Assembly: GCF_002355735.1 (NCBI RefSeq)
Contig: NZ_AP014879.1
Location: 1,984,001-2,048,000, forward strand
Direction: 5' to 3'
Source: Sulfuricaulis limicola
Lineage (GTDB): Bacteria; Pseudomonadota; Gammaproteobacteria; Acidiferrobacterales; Sulfurifustaceae
DNA: 64,000 nt
Both the position numbers and the translations under genes were made by a program. Shown here piece by piece: positions 44,396-56,846 of this stretch. The first letter of the stretch is position 1, and every line of letters starts with the position of its first letter. The notes below the pieces were generated by a model that was given only the letters and a program-made list of their open reading frames with translations, was not told the origin of the DNA and made no database searches.

Positions 44396-46660
44396 TCAGG
44401 CCGGGGTCTTGTCGGTCGCGGGGATGAAGTCGAATACCAGTCCCTTGTCGTCCGTGCTCACCTTGACGTGACCGCCTGAGGCCAGACTGCCGAAGAGCAA
44501 CTCGTTGGCGAGCGGCTTCTTGACCTTCTCCTGGATCAACCGCGCCATCGGACGCGCGCCCATGGCCGGATCATGACCGTGTTTGGCGAGCCAGGCGCGC
44601 GCGGCGTTGTCGAGCTCGACCGTGACGTGCTTGTCCGCCAGCTGCGCTTCCAGCTCGAGGACGAACTTGTCCACCACATGCGCGATGGTCTGCTCGTCCA
44701 AAGGCTTGAACTGGATGGTCGCGTCCAGGCGATTGCGGAACTCCGGGCTGAACAGGCGCCGGATCTCCTGCAATTCGTCGCCGGCGTGATCCTGCTTGGT
44801 GAAGCCGATGCTGGACCGGCTCAGGCGCTCGGCGCCGGCGTTGGTCGTCATCACCAGGATGACGTTGCGGAAGTCCGCCTTGCGTCCATTGTTGTCCGTG
44901 AGCGTGCCGTGGTCCATGACCTGCAGCAGCAGGTTGAACACGTCCGGGTGCGCCTTCTCGATCTCGTCCATGAGCAGCACCGAATGCGGATGCTTGACGA
45001 TGGCCTCGGTCAGCAGGCCGCCCTGGTCGAAACCGACGTAACCGGGCGGCGCGCCGATCAGGCGCGAGACGGTGTGCCGCTCCATGTACTCCGTCATGTC
45101 GAAGCGGATGAGTTCCAGGCCCATGATGCGAGCCAGTTGACGCGTGACCTCGGTCTTGCCGACGCCCGTGGGCCCGGCGAACAGATAGGAGCCGACCGGC
45201 TTTTCCGGATGGCCCAGGCCGGAACGCGACATCTTGATCGCGGTCGCCAGCGCCTCGATGGCGTCATCCTGGCCGAACACCACCATCTTGAGATCGCGCT
45301 CGAGTGTCTTGAGCGCCTCGCGGTCGGAGGTGGAAACCGTCTTGGGCGGGATGCGCGCGATCTTGGCGACGATGTCCTCGATGTCGTGCACGCCGATGGT
45401 TTTCTTGCGGCGGCTCGGCGGCAGCAGATGCTGGCTGGCGCCGGCCTCGTCGATCACGTCGATGGCCTTGTCCGGCAGGTGCCGGTCGTTGATGTAACGG
45501 TGCGCCAGCTCCACCGCGCTGCGCAACGCCTGCTGCGTGTAACGCACGCCGTGGTGGTTTTCAAAGCGGTTCTTCAGGCCGCGCAGGATCTCCACCGCCT
45601 CCTCGACCGAAGGCTCGGTGACATCGATCTTCTGGAAGCGGCGCGACAGCGCGCGATCCTTCTCGAAGATGTTGCGGTATTCCTGGTACGTGGTCGAGCC
45701 GATGCACTTGAGATCGCCCGAGGCCAGCACCGGCTTCAGGAGATTCGAGGCATCCATGGCTCCACCCGATGCCGCTCCGGCACCAATAATCGTATGGATC
45801 TCGTCGATGAACAACACCGCGTTGTCGTGCTTCTTGAGCTGGGACAGCACGGCCTTGAGACGCTTCTCGAAATCGCCGCGGTACTTGGTGCCCGCCAGCA
45901 GCGAACCCATGTCGAGCGCGTAGATGGTGCTGTGCATCAGCACGTCCGGCACCTCGCCATCCACGATCTTCTTGGCCAAGCCCTCGGCGATGGCGGTCTT
46001 GCCCACGCCGGCCTCGCCCACGTACAGCGGGTTGTTCTTGCGCCGGCGGCACAACACCTGGATGGTGCGCTCCACCTCGCGGCTGCGCCCGATCAGCGGA
46101 TCGATCTTGCCGAGCCGCGCCTGTTCGTTGAGGTTGATGCAGAACACGTCGAGCGGGCTCTTTTCCGCGGCCGCGCCTTCCTCGTTGTTTTCCTCGGAGG
46201 CGGGAAGCTCGTTCTGGCTCTCGCCCGGCACCTTGGAAATACCGTGCGATACGTAGTTCACCACGTCGAAGCGGCTGATGTTCTGCTTGTGCAGGAAATA
46301 CACGGCGTGCGATTCCTTCTCGCCGAAAATCGCTATCAGGACATTGGCGCCGGTGACTTCCTTCTTGCCCACGCCCTGGACATGCAGCACCGCGCGCTGG
46401 ATCACGCGCTGGAAACCGATGGTCGGCTGGGTGTCGATCTTGCTGCCCGCGGCGAGCTTGGGCACGTTTTCCTCGAGGAAGGCGCTCAGGCTGCGGCGCA
46501 GTTCCTCGATGTTGCCGCCGCAGGCGCGCAGCACGCGCGCGGCGGAGGGATTGTCGAGCAACGCCGCCAGCAGATGCTCCACGGTGATGAACTCGTGGCG
46601 CTTTTCGCGGGCGCTCTGAAACGCGCTGTTCAGTGAAAATTCAAGTTCCTGGGACAACAT
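44396..46660 (-). CDS. clpA: ClpA ATPase subunit of ClpAP
   Basis: ClpA unfolds proteins and feeds them to ClpP. The N-domain (about 1-145) binds ClpS. AAA module 1 has GEAGVGKTA and module 2 has GPTGVGKTE; there is no long middle domain as in ClpB. The ClpP-binding loop IGF is present in [10 protein letters not shown]. Length is 754 aa, as in E. coli. The ATG at 46660 ([14 protein letters not shown]) is preceded by GGAGG at 8 nt. It follows clpS with 59 nt between. Confidence 0.98.
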   Translation of the reverse strand: MLSQELEFSLNSAFQSAREKRHEFITVEHLLAALLDNPSAARVLRACGGNIEELRRSLSAFLEENVPKLAAGSKIDTQPTIGFQRVIQRAVLHVQGVGKKEVTGANVLIAIFGEKESHAVYFLHKQNISRFDVVNYVSHGISKVPGESQNELPASEENNEEGAAAEKSPLDVFCINLNEQARLGKIDPLIGRSREVERTIQVLCRRRKNNPLYVGEAGVGKTAIAEGLAKKIVDGEVPDVLMHSTIYALDMGSLLAGTKYRGDFEKRLKAVLSQLKKHDNAVLFIDEIHTIIGAGAASGGAMDASNLLKPVLASGDLKCIGSTTYQEYRNIFEKDRALSRRFQKIDVTEPSVEEAVEILRGLKNRFENHHGVRYTQQALRSAVELAHRYINDRHLPDKAIDVIDEAGASQHLLPPSRRKKTIGVHDIEDIVAKIARIPPKTVSTSDREALKTLERDLKMVVFGQDDAIEALATAIKMSRSGLGHPEKPVGSYLFAGPTGVGKTEVTRQLARIMGLELIRFDMTEYMERHTVSRLIGAPPGYVGFDQGGLLTEAIVKHPHSVLLMDEIEKAHPDVFNLLLQVMDHGTLTDNNGRKADFRNVILVMTTNAGAERLSRSSIGFTKQDHAGDELQEIRRLFSPEFRNRLDATIQFKPLDEQTIAHVVDKFVLELEAQLADKHVTVELDNAARAWLAKHGHDPAMGARPMARLIQEKVKKPLANELLFGSLASGGHVKVSTDDKGLVFDFIPATDKTPA

Positions 46661-46719
46661 GACACCGCCTCCGGGCACAGGCCCCTCATCAAAAATGTTC
46701 CCTTTTGAAAATCTTCCCC

Positions 46720-47040
46720 TTATTCCGGTTCCATGGTGCACTGCAACGGATGCTGGTGTTCCTGCGCAAATGCCAACACCTGACGCACCTTGGTTTCCGC
46801 AATCTCACGGATATAAATCCCGCAAACCCCGATACCCTTCTGATGCACATGCAGCATGATGCGGGTCGCGTCTTCCCTGTTCTTGGCGAAAAACCGTTCC
46901 AGAATAATTACGACGAACTCCATTGGAGTATAGTCGTCGTTCAGCAGGATGACTTTGTACAGCTGCGGCTTCTGGAGCCGGGGTTTCGCCTCCTGGACGA
47001 TCGGACCGTCGAGATAATGCTGTTGAGGCTTGTCACTCAT
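46720..47040 (-). CDS. clpS: ClpAP adaptor ClpS
   Basis: ClpS recognises N-terminal Leu, Phe, Tyr and Trp and delivers those proteins to ClpAP. The peptide-binding core is seen in [15 protein letters not shown], with [13 protein letters not shown] downstream. Length is 106 aa. It is upstream of clpA on the same strand. No Shine-Dalgarno site is apparent before the ATG at 47040. Confidence 0.97.
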   Translation of the reverse strand: MSDKPQQHYLDGPIVQEAKPRLQKPQLYKVILLNDDYTPMEFVVIILERFFAKNREDATRIMLHVHQKGIGVCGIYIREIAETKVRQVLAFAQEHQHPLQCTMEPE

Positions 47041-47340
47041 ATCTATTAAAGGTTACACCAATTCACAGTGGAACCCGCGTCCCGTCTGGCGATTTCAAGT
47101 ACATTGTGCGACCCGTCCCCGAAATTTCAACCCCTGGGAATGTGGCATGAAATTTGAGGTTCCTCCGGGGCTTTCGGGGTCGTCCGGCGTATCACACAGC
47201 GCCCCCGCCGGGGCTTGCTTGACTTGCCTCAAAAAAGAAGGATGATGGCTGAGCGCGCCTTTCTCAGGCACTTGCAGGAGGCGGGTGCGGTATCAGCAAC
47301 CTGAAGGATAGCGGCGAGTGCCGCAGCAGGAGGGGGATGT

Positions 47341-47550
47341 ATGCCACTAGGTACTGTGAAGTGGTTTAACGCCAGCAAGGGTTATGGATTCATCACACCC
47401 ACAGATGGCGGCGATGATGTCTTCGCGCATTATTCCGCAATAGAAATGGAAGGGTACAAGACTCTCAAAGAGGGTCAGCAGGTCGAGTTTGAAGTTCAGG
47501 AAGGCCCCAAGGGCCCCCAGGCTTCCCACATACGTTCCCTATCCAAGTAA
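47341..47550 (+). CDS. Cold-shock-domain protein (CspA family)
   Basis: A 69-aa single-stranded nucleic-acid-binding CSD protein. RNP1 is KGYGFITP and RNP2 is [17 protein letters not shown] lies 6 nt before the ATG, a very strong ribosome binding site. The 300 nt upstream hold no gene, so a long 5' leader like those of other cold-shock genes is possible. It lies divergent from clpS, where CspD is often found in gammaproteobacteria. It ends at a good terminator. Distinguishing CspD from CspA is not possible from the sequence alone. Confidence 0.95.
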   Translation: MPLGTVKWFNASKGYGFITPTDGGDDVFAHYSAIEMEGYKTLKEGQQVEFEVQEGPKGPQASHIRSLSK

Positions 47551-47579
47551 TCGGCGTTATTACCGTTTAAAGTTTTACG

Positions 47580-47604
47580 ACCCGGCCAAGCGCCGGGTTT
47601 TTTA
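47580..47604 (+). terminator. Intrinsic terminator after the cold-shock gene
   Basis: ACCCGGC and GCCGGGT form a 7-bp stem with a short loop followed by TTTTTTATTTC. It ends the cold-shock transcript and overlaps the icd stop region by a few bases. Confidence 0.9.
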
Positions 47605-48858
47605 TTTCATGGAACCGATAATGGCATCGCCAAAACCCGAGCAACTCACCTGGGTGGCACCGGGCATGAGCCGCGCAAAATCGTAAGTGACCGTTCTGGC
47701 GGAAATCGCCCCTTCCATTCCTTTAAGGATCAGATCGGCCGCTTCCACCCAGCCCAGGTGACGCAGCATCATCTCGGCCGACAGGATCATGGAACCGGGG
47801 TTGACCATGTCCTTGCCGGCATACTTGGGCGCGGTGCCGTGCGTGGCCTCGAACATCGCCACGGTGTCGGACAGGTTCGCGCCCGGCGCAATGCCGATGC
47901 CGCCGACCTGCGCCGCCAGCGCGTCCGAGATGTAATCGCCGTTGAGATTGAGCGTGGCGATCACGCTGTATTCCGCCGGCCGCAGCAGGATTTGTTGCAG
48001 GAAGGCGTCGGCAATCACGTCCTTGATCACGATCTCCTTCCCGGTCTTCGGGTTGTTCAGGCGCATCCACGGGCCTTGGTCGATCAGCTGCGCGCCGAAT
48101 TCACGCTGCGCCAGTTCGTAGCCCCAGCTCTTGAAACCGCCTTCGGTGAATTTCATGATGTTGCCCTTGTGCACCAGCGTCACGGAGGGCCGATCGTTGG
48201 CGATGGCGTACTGGATGGCGCGGCGCACCAGCCGTTCCGTGCCCTCGCGCGACACCGGCTTGATGCCGATGGCGGAGGTTTCCGGAAAGCGGATTTTCTT
48301 CACGCCCATTTCGCGCTGCAGGAAGGCGATCAGCTTTTGCGCCTCGGGCGAGCCGGACGGCCACTCGATGCCGGCGTAGATGTCTTCCGAGTTTTCGCGG
48401 AAGATCACCATGTCGGTTTTCTCCGGTTCCTTCACCGGACTCGGCACACCCTTGAAGTAACGCACCGGCCGCAGGCAGACATACAGATCGAGTTCCTGGC
48501 GCAACGACACGTTGAGCGAACGGATGCCGCCGCCCACCGGCGTTGTCAGCGGCCCCTTGATCGAGACGACATACTCCCTGACCGCCTGGAAGGTTTCCGC
48601 CGGCAGCCAGGTGTTGTTGCCGTAGGTCGCAACCGCTTTTTCGCCCGCGTACACTTCCATCCAGGCAATCGAACGCTTGCCGCCGTAGGCCCTGGTGACG
48701 GCCGCATCCACGACCTTGCGCATGACCGGGGTGATGTCGCGTCCGATGCCATCACCCTCGATAAAGGGAATGATCGGATTGTTCGGGACATTCAGCGAGT
48801 AATCCTTGTTGACCGAGATTTTTTCCCCGGCGGGGATCCTGATGTGCGTAAAAGCCAT
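47602..48858 (-). CDS. icd: NADP-dependent isocitrate dehydrogenase
   Basis: Icd oxidises isocitrate to 2-oxoglutarate, making NADPH. The serine phosphorylated by AceK in E. coli is conserved in [13 protein letters not shown], and the metal/cofactor site appears as [17 protein letters not shown]. Length is 418 aa. The ATG at 48858 is preceded by GGAG at 8 nt; the in-frame extension to 49242 runs antisense to rluE and is rejected. It lies beside the cold-shock gene, as in other gammaproteobacteria. Confidence 0.97.
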   Translation of the reverse strand: MAFTHIRIPAGEKISVNKDYSLNVPNNPIIPFIEGDGIGRDITPVMRKVVDAAVTRAYGGKRSIAWMEVYAGEKAVATYGNNTWLPAETFQAVREYVVSIKGPLTTPVGGGIRSLNVSLRQELDLYVCLRPVRYFKGVPSPVKEPEKTDMVIFRENSEDIYAGIEWPSGSPEAQKLIAFLQREMGVKKIRFPETSAIGIKPVSREGTERLVRRAIQYAIANDRPSVTLVHKGNIMKFTEGGFKSWGYELAQREFGAQLIDQGPWMRLNNPKTGKEIVIKDVIADAFLQQILLRPAEYSVIATLNLNGDYISDALAAQVGGIGIAPGANLSDTVAMFEATHGTAPKYAGKDMVNPGSMILSAEMMLRHLGWVEAADLILKGMEGAISARTVTYDFARLMPGATQVSCSGFGDAIIGSMK

Positions 48859-48942
48859 GATCTGCTCCGATAAAATTGCCGCGCATTCTATCACCAGAAT
48901 CAGGCGGTGCGGGGAGTTGCGCTCCCGCGCTACACTCCCGCC

Positions 48943-49485
48943 ATGCCGCGGCTGATTCTTTTCAACAAACCCTATGGCGTCCTGACGCAGTTCACCGACC
49001 CTGATGGACGCGAGACGCTGGCCTCCTACGTCAAAATTCCCGGCGTCTACCCCGCCGGCCGGCTGGACCGGGACAGCGAGGGGCTGCTGCTGCTCACCGA
49101 TGACGGCAGGCTGCAACAACGCCTGTCTGATCCGCGCTTCAAACAGCCCAAGACCTACTGGGTGCAGGTCGAAGGCGAACCGGACGAGCCGTCGCTGGAG
49201 CAGCTGCGTCGTGGCGTAATACTCGACGGCAAACCCACGCAACCGGCGGAAGTGCGGCGCATGAAGGAGCCCGCCCTGTGGCCACGCAATCCGCCGATAC
49301 GGTTCCGCCAGTCGATCCCGACCGCGTGGCTGGAAATCACGCTCACCGAAGGCCGCAACCGCCAGGTGCGGCGCATGACCGCAGCCGTGGGATTTCCGAC
49401 GCTGCGTCTCGTGCGCTACGCCATCGGGCCGTACACGCTGGAGGGCCTGGCGCCCGGCGAATGGCGGGAAGTAAAAACGAATTGA
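48943..49485 (+). CDS. rluE: 23S rRNA pseudouridine synthase RluE
   Basis: RluE-type synthases make pseudouridine 2457 in 23S rRNA. There is no S4 domain. The catalytic aspartate motif is [17 protein letters not shown] near residue 45, and [14 protein letters not shown] lies in the second half. Length is 180 aa. The ATG at 48943 is chosen because it starts [13 protein letters not shown]. No Shine-Dalgarno site; a TACACT ends 6 nt upstream, consistent with a leaderless message. Confidence 0.92.
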   Translation: MPRLILFNKPYGVLTQFTDPDGRETLASYVKIPGVYPAGRLDRDSEGLLLLTDDGRLQQRLSDPRFKQPKTYWVQVEGEPDEPSLEQLRRGVILDGKPTQPAEVRRMKEPALWPRNPPIRFRQSIPTAWLEITLTEGRNRQVRRMTAAVGFPTLRLVRYAIGPYTLEGLAPGEWREVKTN

Positions 49486-49582
49486 CAGGATTTACAGGAT
49501 TAACAGGATTAAAATGCAAATCATGAAAACTGTTTGGCACACATTGCTTTGAAAAAATCCTGTAAATCCTGTTAATCCTGTC
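49484..49582. repeat. ACAGGATT inverted repeat
   Basis: Arms of about 26 nt, GACAGGATTTACAGGATT on the left and AATCCTGTTAATCCTGTC on the right, flank about 45 nt. Within each arm the unit ACAGGATT is repeated. This is a common proteobacterial interspersed repeat. The first bases overlap the rluE stop codon. Confidence 0.85.
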
Positions 49583-49611
49583 CATTATATTTTTGATGTT
49601 ATGATTTTCCG

Positions 49612-51161
<1,550 letters not shown>

Positions 51162-51189
51162 CCCGGTATTTTCCCGGCTGTTCTGGTAA

Positions 51190-52647
<1,458 letters not shown>

Positions 52648-52762
52648 TCCGGCCCGGTTACCTGCCCTGATGGGCATGCCATCCCTGGCGAAACGTTGTA
52701 GCCCAAATCCGGCCCCAGCCTCGCCCAGCAGCGCTACGCCTCCGGCTCCGCTTGCTGGTCCA

Positions 52763-52900
52763 GGGCAAGCCATCCTTGGCTTGCCCGTTCGGCGGCATGA
52801 ACGTCCACTGGACGTTCATGCCATCCCCGCCTCACCCATGGCGAGGCGCTCGCCGGGCACATGCACGTTAAGTGCATGTGCCACAACTCCGGCTCGCCCG
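52763..52900. repeat. Modular hairpin repeat with variable stems
   Basis: Three hairpins lie in a row. They are GGGCAAGCCA/TGGCTTGCCC (52763-52786), GCATGAACGTCCA/TGGACGTTCATGC (52795-52821) and GGCACATGCAC-GTTAA-GTGCATGTGCC (52856-52882). The connecting sequences (CGGCGGCA, CCCCGCCTC, CTCGCCC) resemble those in the element at 4800-4900, while the stems differ. The third hairpin shares its GTTAA loop with the one at 4847-4871. No coding frame is seen in the 332 nt between purB and the next gene. Confidence 0.7.
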
Positions 52901-52979
52901 AACCCGGCATCGTTCCCGTAGTCTATATATATCTTGATGGCGCCGGTTTTCCGCCATCCGGAGAATTTTCATCACACAC

Positions 52980-53495
52980 ATGGAAACAGCCAAGAATTCA
53001 CCCGCTCCCGAAACCCCGCCGCAACGCCGGATCATCCGGGATCGCACCGAGATCAGCAATTTTCTGGCGACACTCGCGGAGAACGCCACACGCGAGATCG
53101 TCATCTTCGCGCCCCACCTGCAGGGTGCGTTTTTCAACAGCTCCCGTTTTGCGCGCGCACTGGCGAGCTTTGCCGCACGGCATCGCCAGAATCTCGCGCG
53201 CATCGTGGTCGAAGACACGGACCAGGCGCTGCGCGACAACGACCGCCTGGTCGGATTGTGTCGGCGCCTGAGCGACTTCATACACATGCACCAGGTCGCC
53301 GAGGAACATCTGGGCATCCGCGAAATGTTCATGGTCGTGGACCATCGTGGCTATCTGCATCAGCAGGACACCGACAAGCCCGATTGTGTGACCCATGCGC
53401 ACGACAGTCACGAGGCGGTGCTGCTCACGCGGCGATTCAATGAATTGTGGGATCGCAGCGAACCTATCGTGGCGCTGCGCGCGTCAGGGCTGTAG
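52980..53495 (+). CDS. DUF7931-like, PLD-type fold protein
   Basis: A 171-aa protein with no signal peptide. The part from TREIVIFAPHLQGAFFNSSRFARAL resembles the first half of phospholipase-D-like folds, but no HxKxxxxD motif is present, so it is probably not catalytic. I assign it with moderate confidence to a family now named DUF7931. It carries several His residues (FIHMHQVAEEHLG, DHRGYLHQQD). The next gene follows with 14 nt between. Function unknown. Confidence 0.7.
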   Translation: METAKNSPAPETPPQRRIIRDRTEISNFLATLAENATREIVIFAPHLQGAFFNSSRFARALASFAARHRQNLARIVVEDTDQALRDNDRLVGLCRRLSDFIHMHQVAEEHLGIREMFMVVDHRGYLHQQDTDKPDCVTHAHDSHEAVLLTRRFNELWDRSEPIVALRASGL

Positions 53496-53509
53496 GCTCC
53501 GGGATTACC

Positions 53510-53977
53510 ATGCGATTCGGGACCATCACCCTGCTGGCGAATCTTGCCGTCCTGGCCGTGCTGTCCGGATGCGGTCACACGCCCGCGGAGGAATCCATCC
53601 CGCCATTGGCCAGCCGTGCAGCGGATCAGGCACTGGCCATGGTCGGCAAACCCTATCGGTATGGCGGCAACACCCCGAAAGGTTTCGATTGCAGCGGTCT
53701 GGTGCAATACAGCTATGCGCGTGTCGGTGTGAGGCTTCCGCAGGGCACCCGCAACTTGCTGCAGATATCCCAACCCATTTCCCGCCACAAGCTGAGACGC
53801 GGCGACCTGGTGTTCTTCACCCAGGAAGGCAGGCGCTCGTCGCATGTCGCGCTCTATCTTGGCGACGACCGCTTTGTACATTCGCCTTCCAGCGGCAAAA
53901 AAGTGCATGTCGCCGGCTTCGACGATGCCTACTGGCAACGTCATTTCACGGAAGCGCGACGCCTCGAGATCGATTGA
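53510..53977 (+). CDS. NlpC/P60 family lipoprotein hydrolase
   Basis: A 155-aa lipoprotein (lipobox LSGC, Cys20) with an NlpC/P60 domain that cuts peptidoglycan stem peptides or related amides. The catalytic Cys is in FDCSGLVQYSYAR, His in SSHVALYLGDD and the third polar residue likely in FVHSPSSGK. GKPYRYGGNTPKG precedes the Cys as in the Spr/NlpC group. The ATG at 53510 starts the signal peptide. It lies between a PLD-like and a secretin-like gene, all on the plus strand and only 2-14 nt apart. Confidence 0.92.
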   Translation: MRFGTITLLANLAVLAVLSGCGHTPAEESIPPLASRAADQALAMVGKPYRYGGNTPKGFDCSGLVQYSYARVGVRLPQGTRNLLQISQPISRHKLRRGDLVFFTQEGRRSSHVALYLGDDRFVHSPSSGKKVHVAGFDDAYWQRHFTEARRLEID

Positions 53978-53979
53978 CA

Positions 53980-54837
53980 ATGGCGTATGGCCGTTCTGCC
54001 ATTCGTTCTCTGTTGATTGCTATTGCGGTCCTGTTGGCCATAACCCCCGCGGATGCCGACGAAGCCCGCGTCATCCAACTCAAGCATCGACCCGCGAGCG
54101 AAGTCATGCCACTGATCCGCCCTTTGCTGGGACCGGAGGACGTGCTGAGCGGCATGGATTTTCGCCTGATCATCCGCACCTCGGACCGGAACCTGAAAGA
54201 GGTCGAACGGCTCCTGGCGCAGGTGGATGTGGCGCGCCAGCGTCTGCGCATCACCGTGGAACAGGCGGTTGTCGGGGATGGCGCCACCACGTCCCAGTCG
54301 GTCACGGGATCCACGCAGATCGGCGACAAGGCTCGCATTACCCTGCCCGGCAAAGCCGCGGAAGATGGCGGGCTCGTGGTGGAAAAAGACGGCCTGCGGT
54401 ACCAGGCGATCCGCCGCACCAGCAGAACCGGCAACGCCAACACCCAGATGATCCTGACCCAAGACGGGCAACGCGCCTATATCCGTGTCGGCCAGTCGGT
54501 GCCGCACGTGAGAAAAATACTGGCACTCAGCCGCCGACAGCAGGTGTTGATACAGGATATCGATCTTCAGGATGTCACCACCGGCTTCGAGGTATTGCCG
54601 CGTGTACATGGTGACCGGGTGCTGGTCGAGATCACGCCACGTCTGTCATCGCTGAGAGATCCCGCCACTGGCCTGGCTGACTTTCAGGAGTTATCCACGA
54701 CGGTGGAAACCAAGCTGGGGGAGTGGCTGGACCTGGGTGAAATTCTGGGAAACCGCGGCGAAGTTGAGCGCGCGATTCTGGAAAGCGCCAGTACGAGCGC
54801 GGGCGAACACCGCACCGTCAGAATCAGGATTGAATAA
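53980..54837 (+). CDS. Short secretin-like protein
   Basis: This has a signal peptide (about 1-26), then a secretin N-domain (NolW-like: VIQLKHRPASEVMPLIRPLLG, LIIRTSDRNLKEVERLLAQVD). A short C-terminal region resembles the secretin beta domain (RAYIRVGQSVPHV, GFEVLPRVHGDRVLVEITPRL). At 285 aa it is far smaller than the 500-700 aa secretins of type II/III secretion and type IV pili, with one N-domain and only a core of about 110 residues. It starts 2 nt after the NlpC/P60 stop. Whether it can form a pore is unclear. Confidence 0.82.
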   Translation: MAYGRSAIRSLLIAIAVLLAITPADADEARVIQLKHRPASEVMPLIRPLLGPEDVLSGMDFRLIIRTSDRNLKEVERLLAQVDVARQRLRITVEQAVVGDGATTSQSVTGSTQIGDKARITLPGKAAEDGGLVVEKDGLRYQAIRRTSRTGNANTQMILTQDGQRAYIRVGQSVPHVRKILALSRRQQVLIQDIDLQDVTTGFEVLPRVHGDRVLVEITPRLSSLRDPATGLADFQELSTTVETKLGEWLDLGEILGNRGEVERAILESASTSAGEHRTVRIRIE

Positions 54838-54843
54838 GCACTT

Positions 54844-55209
54844 TCAGGGAACGACGGCAGCCGCCGAGGTTCCGGGAAGGTGATCCGAGAGAAAAATACG
54901 GACCTGCTGTTCCGTGCGCGCGCCACTGAAACGCCCGACTTCCCCGCCCCCGACGAACAGGATAACGGTGGGAAAACCGCGCAGCTGGTAACGCCCTGCC
55001 AGACGCATGTTGTCATCCACTTCCACCTTGGCCAGCAGCACTTCACCCTGGATACCGCGGGCAACCTTCTCCAGCACCGGCGTCAGGACACGGCAGGGCG
55101 GACACCAGTCGGCCCAGAAATCCACCATCACCGGTCGATTCCGGGAGACCTCCAGTACTTTTTCGGTGAAATCCTGCTCGGTGACATCAAAAACGGGAGG
55201 CTGATGCAT
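54844..55209 (-). CDS. Thioredoxin-like protein
   Basis: A 121-aa cytoplasmic thioredoxin-fold protein. The active site is WCPPC (Cys36, Cys39), not the WCGPC of classical thioredoxin; cis-proline is in RGFPTVILF. The N-terminal VFDVTEQDF resembles thioredoxin 1 and the YbbN (CnoX) group but lacks the YbbN TPR extension. The altered dipeptide should shift the redox potential, so it might act as an oxidoreductase for particular partners. It converges with the secretin-like gene. AGAAG precedes the ATG. Confidence 0.9.
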   Translation of the reverse strand: MHQPPVFDVTEQDFTEKVLEVSRNRPVMVDFWADWCPPCRVLTPVLEKVARGIQGEVLLAKVEVDDNMRLAGRYQLRGFPTVILFVGGGEVGRFSGARTEQQVRIFLSDHLPGTSAAAVVP

Positions 55210-55340
55210 TGCTTCTTTTCAAAAACGAAGGGAAGGTATTGCCGGTAAAAAGCAATGCCATTTTACCGGCAAACAAGCAACCGATCAAAACGCGCCCGCT
55301 CTCTGGCAGAGAGGGCGATTCAAGACGGACAATACGACGA

Positions 55341-55535
55341 CTAGCGCGCGACAACGAATAAGGCAAGAAGCAAAAGCAACAACGTGATGCCTTGCAGGCC
55401 GACACGGGCGAACATCAGCTGGTGGCCGTGGCGCTGGTCGAATTCACCACCCTGCGCCATGGACACGATGCCTGAAATCAAAACACCGGCGGTCGCCAAC
55501 ATTCCAATAACAATAATCGCGGTGAGCACGGTCAT
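55341..55535 (-). CDS. Twin-transmembrane HIG1-domain-like protein
   Basis: A 64-aa protein with two hydrophobic helices (about 3-28 and 43-63) joined by the short loop EFDQRHGHQLMFARVGLQG. This RHGHQLMxARVxxQ loop matches the HIG1 family of small membrane proteins linked to cytochrome oxidase assembly. GGAGG lies 7 nt before the ATG at 55535. No respiratory genes are adjacent, so its partner is not shown here. Confidence 0.8.
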   Translation of the reverse strand: MTVLTAIIVIGMLATAGVLISGIVSMAQGGEFDQRHGHQLMFARVGLQGITLLLLLLALFVVAR

Positions 55536-55624
55536 GAAATACCTCCTTTTGACGATGGATGGCCGTTAAGCGATTTCCATTTTCAGCTCACGCGCGCACG
55601 CTGCCTTGATGCGCGTCAATCCTG

Positions 55625-55652
55625 TTGTTTTTACCGGCGAAAAAGCTATAGT
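55625..55652 (+). promoter_or_regulatory. Promoter of the M42-type peptidase gene
   Basis: TTGTTT, a 16-nt spacer and TATAGT form a good sigma-70 promoter. The -10 box ends 8 nt before the ATG at 55661, so the transcript would start at or very near the initiation codon. Confidence 0.6.
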
Positions 55653-55660
55653 CGCGCGCC

Positions 55661-56827
55661 ATGAACGCGCGCCAAGACAGACTCCTGACCGAACTCCTGA
55701 GCCAGCCGACCGCCCCGTTTCGCGAAGAACACGTGGCCGCGGTAGCGCAGCGCGTGCTGAAACAGGCAGGTATCCCCTTTTTCCGCGACCCTGTCGGCAA
55801 CGTTGTCATTGGTTGTGCCTCGCGCGCCGATTATCGCCGCCTGGTGCATGACAAGAACGGGGAACCATTGCGCCTGTTCATCGCGCACATGGACCACCCC
55901 GGATTCCACGGCACGCGCTGGCTGTCGGACACGCGGCTCAGGATCAAATGGCACGGCGGTTCGCCCGTCAGGCATCTGGCCGGAAGCCGCGTCTGGCTGG
56001 CAACGGCGGAAGGTTACTGGACCGAAGGCAGGCTCGGCCGGGTGCGGCTGCTCAAATCCGGACACGCCATCGATACCGCCGAAGTGCGGATCACCGGCGC
56101 CAGAAATGGCGCGCGGCTGAAGGCGGACACACTATACGGTGGCTTCGGGTTCCGCGCCCCGGCATGGCGTGCCGGAAAAAAAATCTACACCAAGGCGGCG
56201 GACGATCTCGTCGGGGTTTTCGCCATCCTCAGCACGGCGCTGGATCTCCACAAGAAAAGCCGCGGCAAAAAAACGCTGCCATTTCTCGGATTGCTGACAC
56301 GCGCCGAGGAAGTCGGCTTTGTCGGCGCCATCGGTCATTTCGAGTTGGGCTGGCTTTCCGGCGCGCCACGGCCGGTGATCGCCGTGAGTCTTGAGACCTC
56401 GCGCACCCTGCCGGGTGCACTCGTGGGCCAGGGGCCGGTGGTGCGTCTGGGCGACCGGCGCACGGTATTCCATTCCGGTTACCTGAAAGTGCTGACCGAC
56501 GTCGCGCTGAAGGCGTTGCCGGGAAAACACCAGCGCCGCGTCATGCATGGCGGCACCTGCGAGGCCACGGCCGCGATCGCCTATGGCTTGCCCGCCATCG
56601 GCCTGTCGGTGCCACTGGGCAATTATCACAACGAGGGATTCGAAGGCGGCCCCGGCTGCCGCGCACCGCGCGGCCCGGCGCCCGAGTTCGTGCATCGCGA
56701 CGACATCGAGGGCCTGCTGAAACTGTGCCGGGAACTGATGCGACAAGGCTTGCACTGGGACGAGCCGTGGCAGGACCAGCGCCGGCTGATGCACCGGAGA
56801 CTGCGCGAATACCGCCGGTTCCTGTGA
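55661..56827 (+). CDS. M42-like metallopeptidase
   Basis: This 388-aa protein belongs to the M42 (FrvX/tetrahedral aminopeptidase) or related M20-type co-catalytic metallopeptidases. Likely metal ligands and catalytic residues are His in IAHMDHPG, Asp in KAADDLVGV, Glu-Glu in TRAEEVGFVG, Glu or Asp in VSLETSR and His in NYHNEGF. A PDZ-like insertion appears between the first two. It is cytoplasmic. The peptide substrate is unknown. No Shine-Dalgarno site; a TTGTTT-16-TATAGT promoter lies right at the start. Confidence 0.85.
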   Translation: MNARQDRLLTELLSQPTAPFREEHVAAVAQRVLKQAGIPFFRDPVGNVVIGCASRADYRRLVHDKNGEPLRLFIAHMDHPGFHGTRWLSDTRLRIKWHGGSPVRHLAGSRVWLATAEGYWTEGRLGRVRLLKSGHAIDTAEVRITGARNGARLKADTLYGGFGFRAPAWRAGKKIYTKAADDLVGVFAILSTALDLHKKSRGKKTLPFLGLLTRAEEVGFVGAIGHFELGWLSGAPRPVIAVSLETSRTLPGALVGQGPVVRLGDRRTVFHSGYLKVLTDVALKALPGKHQRRVMHGGTCEATAAIAYGLPAIGLSVPLGNYHNEGFEGGPGCRAPRGPAPEFVHRDDIEGLLKLCRELMRQGLHWDEPWQDQRRLMHRRLREYRRFL

Positions 56828-56846
56828 AGACCGGCGGCGCGAGAAG

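Noticed and set aside
44573-46636. A 687-codon frame opposite clpA
   Set aside because: Antisense shadow with the same biased composition as the one opposite clpB; ClpA is unambiguous.
47041-47340. Promoter and cold-shock leader of the csp gene
   Set aside because: A TTGACT hexamer is present near 47218, but no matching -10 box at the right distance could be found; the region has no gene and no clear riboswitch fold by eye.
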